From Phyto melanocephala (taxonomy: Eukaryota > Arthropoda > Insecta > Diptera > Rhinophoridae): a stretch of 64,000 nucleotides of DNA. This document shows, piece after piece, positions 19,825 through 31,800 of the stretch. The translations under genes and the position numbers were made by a program. How positions within the stretch are numbered: position 1 is the first letter of the stretch; each line of letters begins with the position of its first letter. The stretch is from contig OW799233.1 of assembly GCA_941918925.1 (NCBI GenBank), positions 157,026,845-157,090,844 of the forward strand. The letters run 5' to 3'. The notes under the pieces are model-generated. The model searched no databases, was not told where the DNA came from, and saw only the letters and a list, made by a program, of their open reading frames with translations.

Positions 19825-22800
19825 CTAAGGGGAAATGATGACAATAAACACAAGCAAAACTTTAATTCAAATGTTATTTATATATACCTTTTTTTCTTCT
19901 TCACGTTTATGTTCATAACCACCGACAGGATCGTCTGTTATATAGAACGGATGATATTTGGCAGGTATGTCTGGATTATTACCACCTTCTACTACAAAAG
20001 TATAAGTCTTGCCACGGACGACATGAATTTCAGGAATCAGAAGACCATTAATGAACCAAGAAATACCCCAACCAACATGACCTAAAAAATAATAAAAGAA
20101 ATGTAAAGTTCGAGTTAAACTTAGAAATTGCTTTAAAACTTTACCAGTAATAGCGGAATAGCCGTGTTGACCACCAGTAGGACCCATTTGTGCATAGAAT
20201 ACACCATCTTCTGGTTCATAACACTGTATAGCTGGTATATCCCAGGCACCATTTTTATTTATAACTGGCTTAGGTGAGGGCACTGGACGTCTTTGTGATA
20301 ATTTTGTATTCGAGCTTTCTTGACGTCTATTCGCACCTTGCAAAGCCTGAGCCTTATTATTGTCATAGAATTCTTCTTCAGGTATACCGTCTCCTTTTGT
20401 TGGTTTCGCTGCTGGTGGATAACCTTTTTTCTGTTTCTGATTTAGTGGTTGATCTTCATCTTCATCATCGTTATCATCTTGATCAGGCTTCTGACCATCT
20501 GGTGTTGGACAATTCCATGTTGGTTGTCGTCCAAAATTAATATAGTGCGTACGTTTATTATAATGTGAGTGAAAGGATGTTTCCTTGCGTTCATTCAACG
20601 GACCAATACCCCAGACAATAGCTTCAAAACCATCCCGGGAAATGGGTAAATCTAATCTATCTGTTGCATTCAATGATCTTTGATACGTGACAATCGAATA
20701 ACCATTTACCATAGCGGCATTAAGTAAACGTATTGAATTTGTATTATCGTCGATATTAACATCCGGGCAGCTACCACGTTTTCCTGAGCACTGTGATTTA
20801 CCTTCTAAGTAGTAATCAAGAGCGTAACCTTTACCACTTGCTTTATCTACCCAGCTAACAGCCACATCGGAGCCTATCATAACACTGTGATCCTTGTCTG
20901 GTGAAATACCAAATGCCATATATTCATTGTCATCTTAAGTAAACAAAAAAAAAAATTACTAAAGAATTTCTGAGCTTTTCAAGACATAAAACGTACAGTT
21001 AAAAACAAGTAAGAGCGCTATATTCGGCTGTGACGAATATTATATACCTTTCACACAGTTTGTGCCATCATGATAATATGTACTGCAACAGTGACCAAAA
21101 CTTATTTAGGTAATCGATTATTAAAACTTTTAATTTAAATGTTGTCAATATAAAATATATATTTTATATATACCTACATAACTGATTTTCAATAGCAAAA
21201 TTCTCGTAAATATATATACAAGTTGTAACCATAAACGATCTGAAATATTCGTGGGATTTTCGAAAAATTTATATCAACATACACATGGACAGACGGACTT
21301 AACTATGTAAATTAGTAGGGTCTAAAATTAATAATGTAGAAATTACAAACGGAATGACAAACTTATATATACATACATATGTATATACTTGCACTTTCGT
21401 GTGAAGGATATAACAAGTATTTAAATGGTCAATATCTCTATAAATAGATAGAAAACAAGTAACAGTGCTATATTCGACCGTGCCGAATCTTATATACCCT
21501 TCACAACGTGTAGTCATGCAATAACAATTGTTTGTATCACCATTTATTTCATATAAAATACGTACATACTGTAAAAAAAAATTACAAAAAAAATATATTG
21601 AAAATAAAAAAAAAAAATCACAAAAAAAAATTACAAAAAAAAAATTTTTTAAAAAATGTAAAAAAAAGAACTATTTTCTTGTCATAAAACAGGTAAAGCT
21701 TACTCATTCTATCTGTGGACAGACGACAGCTTTACTAAAATCTTGTTCCTGAAGAAGAGCACCGAAGGGGCTCGAAATATTGAACAAAATTAATAAAAAT
21801 ATAAGGAAAAAATTTTTTACAAATAATATTTAATAAAAAATAAAAGATTCTTATTTAAATATTAGAATTAAATAGTTTTTTTTTGACCTAGAGCCTGTTT
21901 TATGACAAGAAAATAATTCTTTAAACATAATAATGTCGTAAAAAATATAATAATTTAAAAAAAATTTAAAAAAAATTTTTAAAAAAATTAAAAAAAATAT
22001 TAAAAAAAAATAATAAAATATAAATAATATGTTAAATAAAATTTTTTTGGCTCAGCTGGAATTCGATGCCACGTTTACTTTAACCAGTATGTATGTAGGT
22101 TGTTGTTGTAATTGTGAAAAAAAACGAGGTGGTCGTGGTTTTTTGCTCATATCTTAGAAATTTATAGGGCGATTGTGCTGAATTTCAATAGCGATTCATT
22201 CGTGGATATTTCCAAGAGATTGATACCATATAGAGATCTGAGGAACATACAGTTGCTTCTAAAAGTTAATTTCAACCAACACACGGTCAGAGCTTAATCG
22301 ACTCCTCTATTCACAAGCTTTCAGAAAATATATACTTTATGGGGTCGGAAATGAAAATTGTAGAAATTACAAACGGAATGACAAAGATATATATACCCTT
22401 GTGCACCACAGGTGAAGGGGTATAAAAACTGAAAACGGCATTGAATTTAGCGCGTTAAAATCTATTAGTCCACATATTTTTGTTTAAAGGCGAGACATTT
22501 AGTTCACATATTTTTGTTTAGAGGCAAGACATTTTTTTGTTTTTTTGCAGTTCAGTGTTATTATACAAAATGGTTATCAGTTCATCAAATATTTATTTAA
22601 AAACACTTCATCTTAAAAAATATTTTTTTTTTAATTGTGTCATTAGTGCACACTGGCTGCACATTTTTTTTCACATATTATACATAAATGTTTTATTTTA
22701 AACATTTTGTTTTATTAAAAACTGCATCAATTTAATGGAAGTGTGTTATTTGTTGAACGTTCTTAAGAATAGTTGTGCTACTCATAAACAAATGCCACTT

Positions 22801-25800
22801 GTTTAGCCAGTTAGTTAGGTTAACAATTTTAATAGCCAGGTTTACAGTTTTGTAAGCCGGTGCCTTTCAGTCTATTCGCTTTGTTAAATTGTTTTAGTTG
22901 GGTAATTTAATTTATCTACATACATACATACATATTTAGCTTAACTATATGTTATAATACTCATATTATAAGAGTGAAGTATGTAGTCATATCATTTAAC
23001 TAAAAACATGTTACATATGATAACTAAATACATGTTTATACATACATACACACATATGTATGAAGTTCAATAAACGAGGTAAATTGTTTAAGTAAGACAC
23101 TTAGAAATGCCGTTTTCCAGATTCTTTTTGTGGATACATATTGTATCGAAGAGTGAAACCTAGTTAGCCAAATTTTTGACCATAAATAAACAAATGAAAC
23201 AATATGTATGTTTGTACATACCTATGTATGGATATTAGAAAGTACCGTATACAGTTTTTGTCTAAGAATAACAACACCTAAATAATAAAAAAAAGTTGAC
23301 AAAATATATTCAGTTTTCTGTTAGTAAAAAATTTTAAGTTTGTTAAAAAGTTTGATTGATCACACAAGAGGAGTTTTAATTTTTTTTTTCTAATTTAAAG
23401 GTGTGCGAAAGAACATTTTAACCTAACTGAGCGCGGACAGAATTGCTGCATAAAAAAATGTTTGCATTTTTTTATATGATGATATATTTTAATATTGTTG
23501 TTCTTTCTAAATTTTTAAAAAATGGAACAAAACAAGCTGTGTGTGAGGTATTAATAAAATTATTATTAGACTCGCGTATAAATTGTTTTTTATCGGCCTA
23601 TAGTCTCACACTTTTTATACCCTTCACCAGTGGTGCACGACGGTATATATTGTAGCATTGTCATTCCGTTTGTAATTTCTACAATTTTCATTTCCGACCC
23701 CATAAAGTATATATTTTCTGAAAGCTTATGAAGTCGGAGGAGTCGATTAAGCCCTGACCGTGTTCGTTGAAATTAACTTTTAGAAGCAACTGTATGTTCC
23801 TCAGATCTCTATATGGTATCAATCTCTTGGAAATATCCACGAATGAATCGCTATTGAAATTCAGCACAATCGACCCATAACTTTCTGAGATATGAGCAAA
23901 TAAACACGACTGCCTCTGTTTTTTCCCATATTTTTACTATTACCAACTTGTTTAAAACAAGTAAGAGCACTATATTCGGCTGTGCCGAATCTTTTATACC
24001 CACCACCAATTTTGTATACATTTAAATCACAACATTTATTATTTTGTTAATCATTATGGAATAATCTCTTTATAATAAATTATGTATCACTTTCTTTGTA
24101 GAGGGTGGTTAAATTTAAGGGCCCATGTTGAAGATGAGCCACACAAGCAACAAGTTTTTTTTTGCATTTCATTTGACATTTCTCAATCTCAGACCAACTT
24201 AAAAGTGGAAAGATACGCAAATGAGCAACGCGTTAAAGTTATTCAGGTTTTTTATAAAAATGAGCGTTCAAGTCAAAATGCATTTTGTGCACTTCGTAAT
24301 TCTTTTGATCAACATAATCGTTCAAATTCGTCCACAATCGGGAGAATTGTAAAAAATATTTAAATTTCTGCAAAGCAGGTCTGTATAAAATGTTAGAAAA
24401 TCTGTGAATGCCTTCTTAGTTCGTTGAATGGGAACCATTGCTGTTTTTTGCGATAGTGTGGCAAAAGAGCAGTCAACATCGACTCATCATCATGCCCAAC
24501 AATTGACCATCAACATTGTCATTGAAAATTTGGACCATAAGATAGAGGAGTGGCGCCATCGACCATTTGGCCGATATTTTGTTAAATACATAATTGAACC
24601 AAACAAATATTATCATTACAAAAAGAAATAATAATAATTTCATAAATAATTTGTGTTTAATTTAAATTCAACATCGGCCCTTAAAATTTAACCACCTTTA
24701 TAACTTCGATATGCTACTAAAATGCTTTGGTTAATGTAGTCTTTCACTGAAAGTCGGCGTTAAAGTAGGCATGTCAATAAAGTTTCTGCTAATAAATACA
24801 ACTTAGACATTTCAATATAGTCCTTTATTTTCCCAAAAACTTTGTCAATAGAGAAATTACATGAATTTAAGATAAACCGTTATATAAGAGGTAGGCGTTA
24901 AAGTGGGCGTGTCACCTAAACTATACGTAGCAAATTTGATCATTATACCTCTAATTTTGGCGGTTTTATGAGCTTTTAAATTTCATTAACGGTAGATAAC
25001 GTGAAAAGTGGGCGTTATAGTAGGCGTGTCAAAGTTGTTTTTGCGAATGAGTACAACTTAGATGTTTGAATATGGTCCTTTATTATTCCAAAATATTTAT
25101 TAATAGAGAAATTATATGAATTTTGGATAAAACGTTATATGGGAGGTAGGCGTAAAAGTAGGCGTGGCATATTGATTTTCCGTTACAAAAAAGCGCCTCA
25201 CCAAAAAGCAAAGTGTGCAAAATTTCAGAGTCGTACATCCAATTTTGTTGCTTTTATGACGTTTTTGTTTTTAAATATACCGAAAAATACACTGTGCGGT
25301 AAAAATTTTCGTACATTTTGATCGATAACTCCTCTCCTAATGCATAGATTTAGATAACTTTCGGGGAGAAATATTGTTTTTACTCAGGAAATATATATTC
25401 GAAGTTTCATGAGTCTACGTTAATGCTTTTGGACACAATTCCATTTTATTGCATGTTCGAGGGACACGGTTCTTTCGACCTACTCTTGCTTTTCCAGCTA
25501 TAACTCTCTTCCTAATATTCCGATTTTGCCCATTTTCAATACCAAACAAACCTTATCTATAAGAAAGATTCTGGCAAAATTTTAGCCCCCAAGCTTTTTC
25601 GGTGCGATTGTGCTTTCAACAGACGGACAGACGGACGGACATAGCTAGATCGTCATCAAATCAAACCCTGATTCAGAATATATATACTTTATGGGGTCTA
25701 AAATGGATATTTCGATGTGTTACAAACGGAATGACAAAATGAATATACCCCGACCATTTTTTTGGTGGCGGGTATAAAAACATGTGACATATAAGGCAAC

Positions 25801-28800
25801 TGCATAATAGCAAAAACTACTTTACCGACATCTTAAGCTAAAGGCAAACATTGAAAAAAACTTGTGGTAATGATGTTTAAATTTTATTCAAATCGGTTAA
25901 GCACTCGCGAAATATTTAAGATTAAAATTGACAGATGTTGTACAGAAATTTGTCAAATAAACCTTCAATAGACCTAGAATATGTATATATTGTTATGAAG
26001 AGCCAGTTAAACTTAAGAAATAATTTAAATGTTGAACATTTGGATTTATATAGACCAAAAGCAGTGGACTAAAGAACATCTCCATTTTACCTCAATTCCT
26101 AATCCCGGAAAAAATATTTTTTTTAAACAAAATTGACAATATTGCCAGTATTTACCACTTGATATTGATTAGAATTATAAAAATCGGTTCGTTGATTTGT
26201 TAGAATTTTTATTTAAATAAATTTTATTTGTTTGAAACATTTGATTTTTTTTGGATAGGCATGTGGGAGTAACAAATGTCAAATTGGCTAAAAGTTGGTT
26301 CTACAAGCATACTTATAATGTTTTCTTTTTTTTTTTTTTTTAAATATAAACTTTTTTTTAAATTTCTGAAAATATTTTTGTTATCAGCGAAATAACAGAG
26401 TCATGGTGAATAGTAAAAATGAGTATTCATATGAAGTAGAAAGGCCCTAATTTTAATTAATTGTTACTTTACAGGAGAAGGTAAAAACGTAACAGAAACT
26501 GTATTATCGTATTGTAATTTCTTTTGCAAAATTACTTGTGAAACTGTTATTTTTTATACTATTGCGTTTAATTTTTGGGCCGTATACGTCATATAAAAAA
26601 TTTAAAGGGCTAAAGTAAGACAGATATTAACAAAAATAATAAAAAAAAACTGGCTTAACTTGGCTTGGTACAGTTATATTTCAGCCATTAAACAGTAAAA
26701 TAAAAAGAGCAAAGAAAATGTTGTGAGTAATGTCATTAAAATGAAGAAAGTGTTGTACAGACCGTTCCAAACGTATATATGGGGTTGAAGAGGACAATTT
26801 TAGTTTTCTGGCTGCAGTAAACTCTCTTTAACCCCTTTTCAACCAAACAAATTCTATTCCACTAAAATTCTAATGAAATATAGAATTATAGAAATATAGA
26901 ATAATAATTTAACACTGATAAATTTTACAAAAATTAAATTATTTCTAAAATAGGATCAAATATTTCTGTCGTTTCATTTTCAATGACTCTGCCTTATTGC
27001 AGCTTATTGGCAAAGATCTGTGACAGACATCATAATTCCCAACCAAAAAGTCGCTTAACCTTTGCGGTTAACTAACGTTACCAATAAACAATCTCGCTCG
27101 AATATTCACTTAAATTTGGAAAAACCGTAAATGTCAAATAGGTTCGAAACTGACTAAGACACGGTATTTTTCCAAAAAATTTACAAACGAAAATTTATTT
27201 ATATATGTATGTAAGACAAACCTAGTAATTAAAAAAACGTACTTACTTCAGCTTCTTCAAATGCGAAAAATTTTTTTCTCAATCCCATTAATTTGAGTAT
27301 CATATAAATACAACTAACTATGTAAAAATTCAAAATCAAAGAGAAAAATCAATTAAAAAAACCAAAAAAAAAAAAATAATAAATAAAAGAAAAGGAAAGG
27401 AAAGGAAAGGAAAGGGGCGTATAACATTAAATCTTAAAGCTAGGCTAAGCTACGCTGTGGTCACTATACCTATGTACATGATGGTAAAGGGTATTATTCG
27501 ATTCGGCACAGCCGAATATAGAATTCTTAATTGTTTTTTTTTTAACTTGTTAACAAAGTATTTCTTACGAGTAAATTAAGAAAATATTTTTAAAAATTTT
27601 TAGAAAAACTTACCTAATTTAGCCACCAATTGTACAACGATACTATCACCAGCCATTGCCCAGCGAACTTCAAATGCCTTATCATCATATAAGACTTCAC
27701 AATTAAGTTTCGACTATAAAAATCAATTTAAAAATACTTAATACAAAAACCAACAATACAAAAATTATACCATTAACATTTAGATTTAATAACAAAACAA
27801 ACACAATTAATTAAATAAGTAAACAAACCTGTTTTAAACGTTATTAGAATTAGAACAAATTAAGAGAAATCGGAAAATTTTAAATTATCTGCAGTTAATT
27901 AAATATTAAAGCTGAAACGCAAATCAAACACACATACATACATACACGACATACATTCATATGTATGCAAACATGCATATGCTTATAACAAATAAATGAA
28001 AGTGTAAATGAAGCTGTAAACCTTGAAAATGTGCTTTTAAGCCAGAAAGAAGAAAACAAAACAAAAATTATAAAACTTAAAAAGATAACCAACCAAATAC
28101 CGTTAATAGATTTATTTGCCTTCTACCATCTACATATGTATGTACAATATGTATATAGTGTGCTAGTTTTAGTAAATATTTTTGTTGTTGCTGTTGTTAC
28201 ATGTGGTTTGTTTTCTGTTGTGTTTTTGAATAATTTTTCTTTAAAAATATACCATTTTTTTTGTAACATGAAAATATACATACAAAATGAAAAATGTCCT
28301 TTGATATACTTATGTATATTAATAAAAATAAAATTTTGAAATTCGAATTTTGAATTTGCAAAAAAAAAAAAAAATACAAAATAATGCAAAAGTTAAAGAA
28401 TTTAAACAAAAAGTAGAAAAAGAAGAGAAAGAAATAAGACAGCAAAAAATGTTTTTAAAAGAAGTTAGTAAACAAATTTTAAGATGGTCCGGGAGCGGCA
28501 GGATGGTTGAATGTAGGATTTGGTGGATATATTTAGGCATATAAGCAAACAATTTAAAAAAAAGCATACATAAACCTAAGTCCAGTTACATTTTTTCGTT
28601 TCATATTTGCCATTATACAAATTTCCCTTTTCACAACATATTTCACTTTGTATCTATATTTTAAATAATGAAAAAAAAATAATATATAGAAAAAGATGAA
28701 TATTCAAACACAATTTTTTTTTGGGTATAAAATATTGTTTAAACAAAAACAAAATTTATTTATAAAAAAAATGTATAAACTAAAATAAAATTGAACTTAT

Positions 28801-31800
28801 AAGAATATAAATAAAAATAAAATTCACAGAATTGGCCGAAATTTTCATAGTATTTCTGTTTACAAATTTAAATTTAAATTTCTGTTAAGAATCAAGGTTA
28901 AACTTAAAGGGAAGATAAAAGGAGCGACAAATTTCTTCTTTTTTTTCAGCGAAAAAGTGTAAAAAGTATTAAAAATAATTTCACTATTTTGAGTGTAAAA
29001 AGCATCTTAAATTTAAGAATTTCATTTCGTACAATATTTAAATAATATTTCTAAACGCTTAACAATGGAGGTGTATTTAAAATTAAGCAAATAAAATATT
29101 AATTTGTTCTTTTTCTTGAGCTTTGGATTACTTTACAGGGATGGAAAATTTATTGTAATATATTTAAATAAATAAAATTATAAATGGTGCAAAAACAACA
29201 AATATACATAAATTTGATACATTTATTATCGAAAAAGTACATTTCAGTTAATTTTTTAATACTGAAACCAAAATCCAACTTCCCATCTGTGTCTAAATAA
29301 ATGAAATCAGGGCGAATTCAACAAATTTTGATAAAATTCCTTACAAGGCATATCCATAAGGTATATGCAACGGCGAATTGATACAACAAAGCAACTTTTC
29401 ATGAGATGTTTTATGTCAAGGCCAATTCGTATATCAGGGATGGAAAAGTTGTTTTCACACATTAAATATAATAAAATTTGATTAATAAAAGGATATAAAT
29501 GTTTGAAACACATTATTAATGACGCAAAAGCAACAAATATATATAAATTTAGCACATTTATTATCACGTAAGTTAATTGTTTAATACAGAATTTAAAATC
29601 ACATTTCCCTTCCCTGCATTAATAAGGCAAATTCAACCAATTTTGACATAAACTCTCCCCATCAGCTGGGCTGATAATTTCAACTGTATGAATTCGCCTT
29701 GATTTTTATTTTGTATGCAAAGATTTGAGCTGCAAATGCTGAGTAAATATTTTATTGTTTATTTTTTTAAATCACAGACTAATAATTTAAATAATTAGAC
29801 ACTTTATTTTGTATGAGTTGCATAGCGACGTTCCACAACATGTTTAGCATTGCATACGCATTTTTTTTAAATTATGCATTGCAAATTGCGTTTAAGGCTA
29901 TAATACACGGCATGTTTTTTATATCTGACCTTAAAATTTGTGAGACATATGTAAATCTACATGTCTGTCAAAATTATTCTTTTTCGCTGACTGCTTTCAC
30001 ATGTTTTGACTGAAGAAAATAGAGCGCGCTGTAATTAAAATTTTTTCAGATGTCTCAACACATGTTTTTTTTTCAGAAGTAATGTTTTAAAGGTAACACA
30101 CGATATGTTTGTATTAGCAGTGGAGAATTTGACAAGTCAGATGTAAAAAACATGCCGTGTATTAGCTCCTTAAAGGAAGTCGGCCAAAAAATTAAAATTT
30201 AATAAACCTAAATTGTATTTGATGTACGATACACAATTGGTGAATTCGGAAGTCATGCTTATATGTCATATTATCATATTTTAATGACTTTTTAAAATGT
30301 TGCAATAGTTTTAAAGTTTTAGGTGTAAACAATAACAATATTTAAAACTATTTTTAATTTTTGAAAAAAGTGTCAATATGACTTCATAGTACACCCAAAT
30401 TTAAACAAAAATTTAAAAGGATATGTTTATGAATTAAGTGTATTAATAGTCACCATTTTAAACGTAAAAAATTTTAATTAAAAAATAAATTAAGTTTAGA
30501 CCTTCATTATATTGACAAGTAACATTTGGAAGCCTTTTCATGTTAAGTATAGAAACACCATTTTGTGTCAAGGCATATTTATTCATCAGGTAGCCTCTAT
30601 TTGTCAGCTGATTAGTTTTTTTTCTTTACTTATTTTAAACTTTAGCTGTCAAAATCTATTGATAAAAATTCTCTCCGAACTACGATTACCTGATGAATAA
30701 ATATGCCTAGATTTTGTATAAAAAAAGTTCAGTTTTCTAAAATTGCCTATGGAGCTTATCATATGTTTTTTATAAGATGGTTTTGGTAAATTTACATATT
30801 TTGTTGACATTCCCTCACTCTCTTCCCTCTAACTTTAACTTTTTGCTTAAGAAAGTTATTTTAATATAAAAATTTAAATAAATATTTAAATAAAAATTAA
30901 AAAAAACAGTGGATATTATATTTAGTTACTTAAAATTAGCGTTAGAAAATAATATGTATGAAAAATGAACATTATTTGTTTTTACTATGTAATTGTTTTG
31001 AGAGTAGATTTTTTTCTTCTGGTTTTCTTAGCTTGATGATTGAGATTATCGTAACTTATTATATAGTTTTTATACATAAGTCAGTAAATGTTTGTATTTA
31101 TATATTTCTTGGATTTTCAATATTATTTGTTCTACTTTTTTTGTGGTTTTTTATGTTTCTTTTTTGTTTGCAGTTTTCTACACATCTAATTTCTTGAGTA
31201 TAGATTTTATGTGTTTTTTTACCTGAGGACTAATTCCCAACATCTTAAGAGATGGTGGTACATTCAAATTTTTCGGTATACGAACATGACCAAAATCGAC
31301 AGTAAATGCTTCGCACCAAACACCAAAATGACCAATATCGAAAATTGTCAAATCATCGGGCAGGGTTAAAACAATAGTTTTACGATCGTAACGCCTTAAG
31401 GGATCTTCTTTGCCATTCTCATCGGGAATTCGCAAACCATTGGGAGAGGGGCGTTCTCCTTGACCAACCCAAAATTTGGCATCTAAAGAGGAGCAATGAA
31501 GATCAATTAATGTAAAAACATTCTAATCATAGCTATACTTACCAGGCGCTTCACCGTCATAGCTAAAATTTGGCACCAATAGGGTCTGGGCATCGACTAT
31601 AACTATATTATCCGACTTTACATCATGTACTCCATTCAAATTGTTTATCTTTTGTGGCCGGGGAAAATCCAAATTATTGGGTATGGTAACATCGCCGAAA
31701 TTAACTGCAAACTCATCACACCATACCGAAAACCATTTGATGTCTTTAAGACTAATACCCTCAGGCAGGGACAAGGTAATATCTTTATTTCTGTAGCGCC

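Larger units (their letters stand above)
21452..22427 (-). mobile_element. DINE-like element with nested A-rich insert
   Basis: The left end is ACAAGTAACAGTGCTATATTCG with the hairpin CGACCGTGCCG. The right end is CACCACAGGTGAAGGGGTAT. The right third matches 39750-40130 and 56205-56500 (ATTTCAATAGCGATTCATTC, ACAAACGGAATGACAAA). The middle is A-rich and contains the inverted-repeat insert 21674-21913. Confidence 0.7.

Noticed and set aside
28031..28567. Cluster of overlapping ORFs on both strands
   Set aside because: A/T-rich low-complexity intronic DNA; peptides are Phe/Lys/Ile-rich with no domain.
29307..29567. ORF whose peptide recurs at 49587-49814
   Set aside because: The shared peptide comes from two copies of a non-coding composite MITE in opposite orientation, not from conserved proteins.
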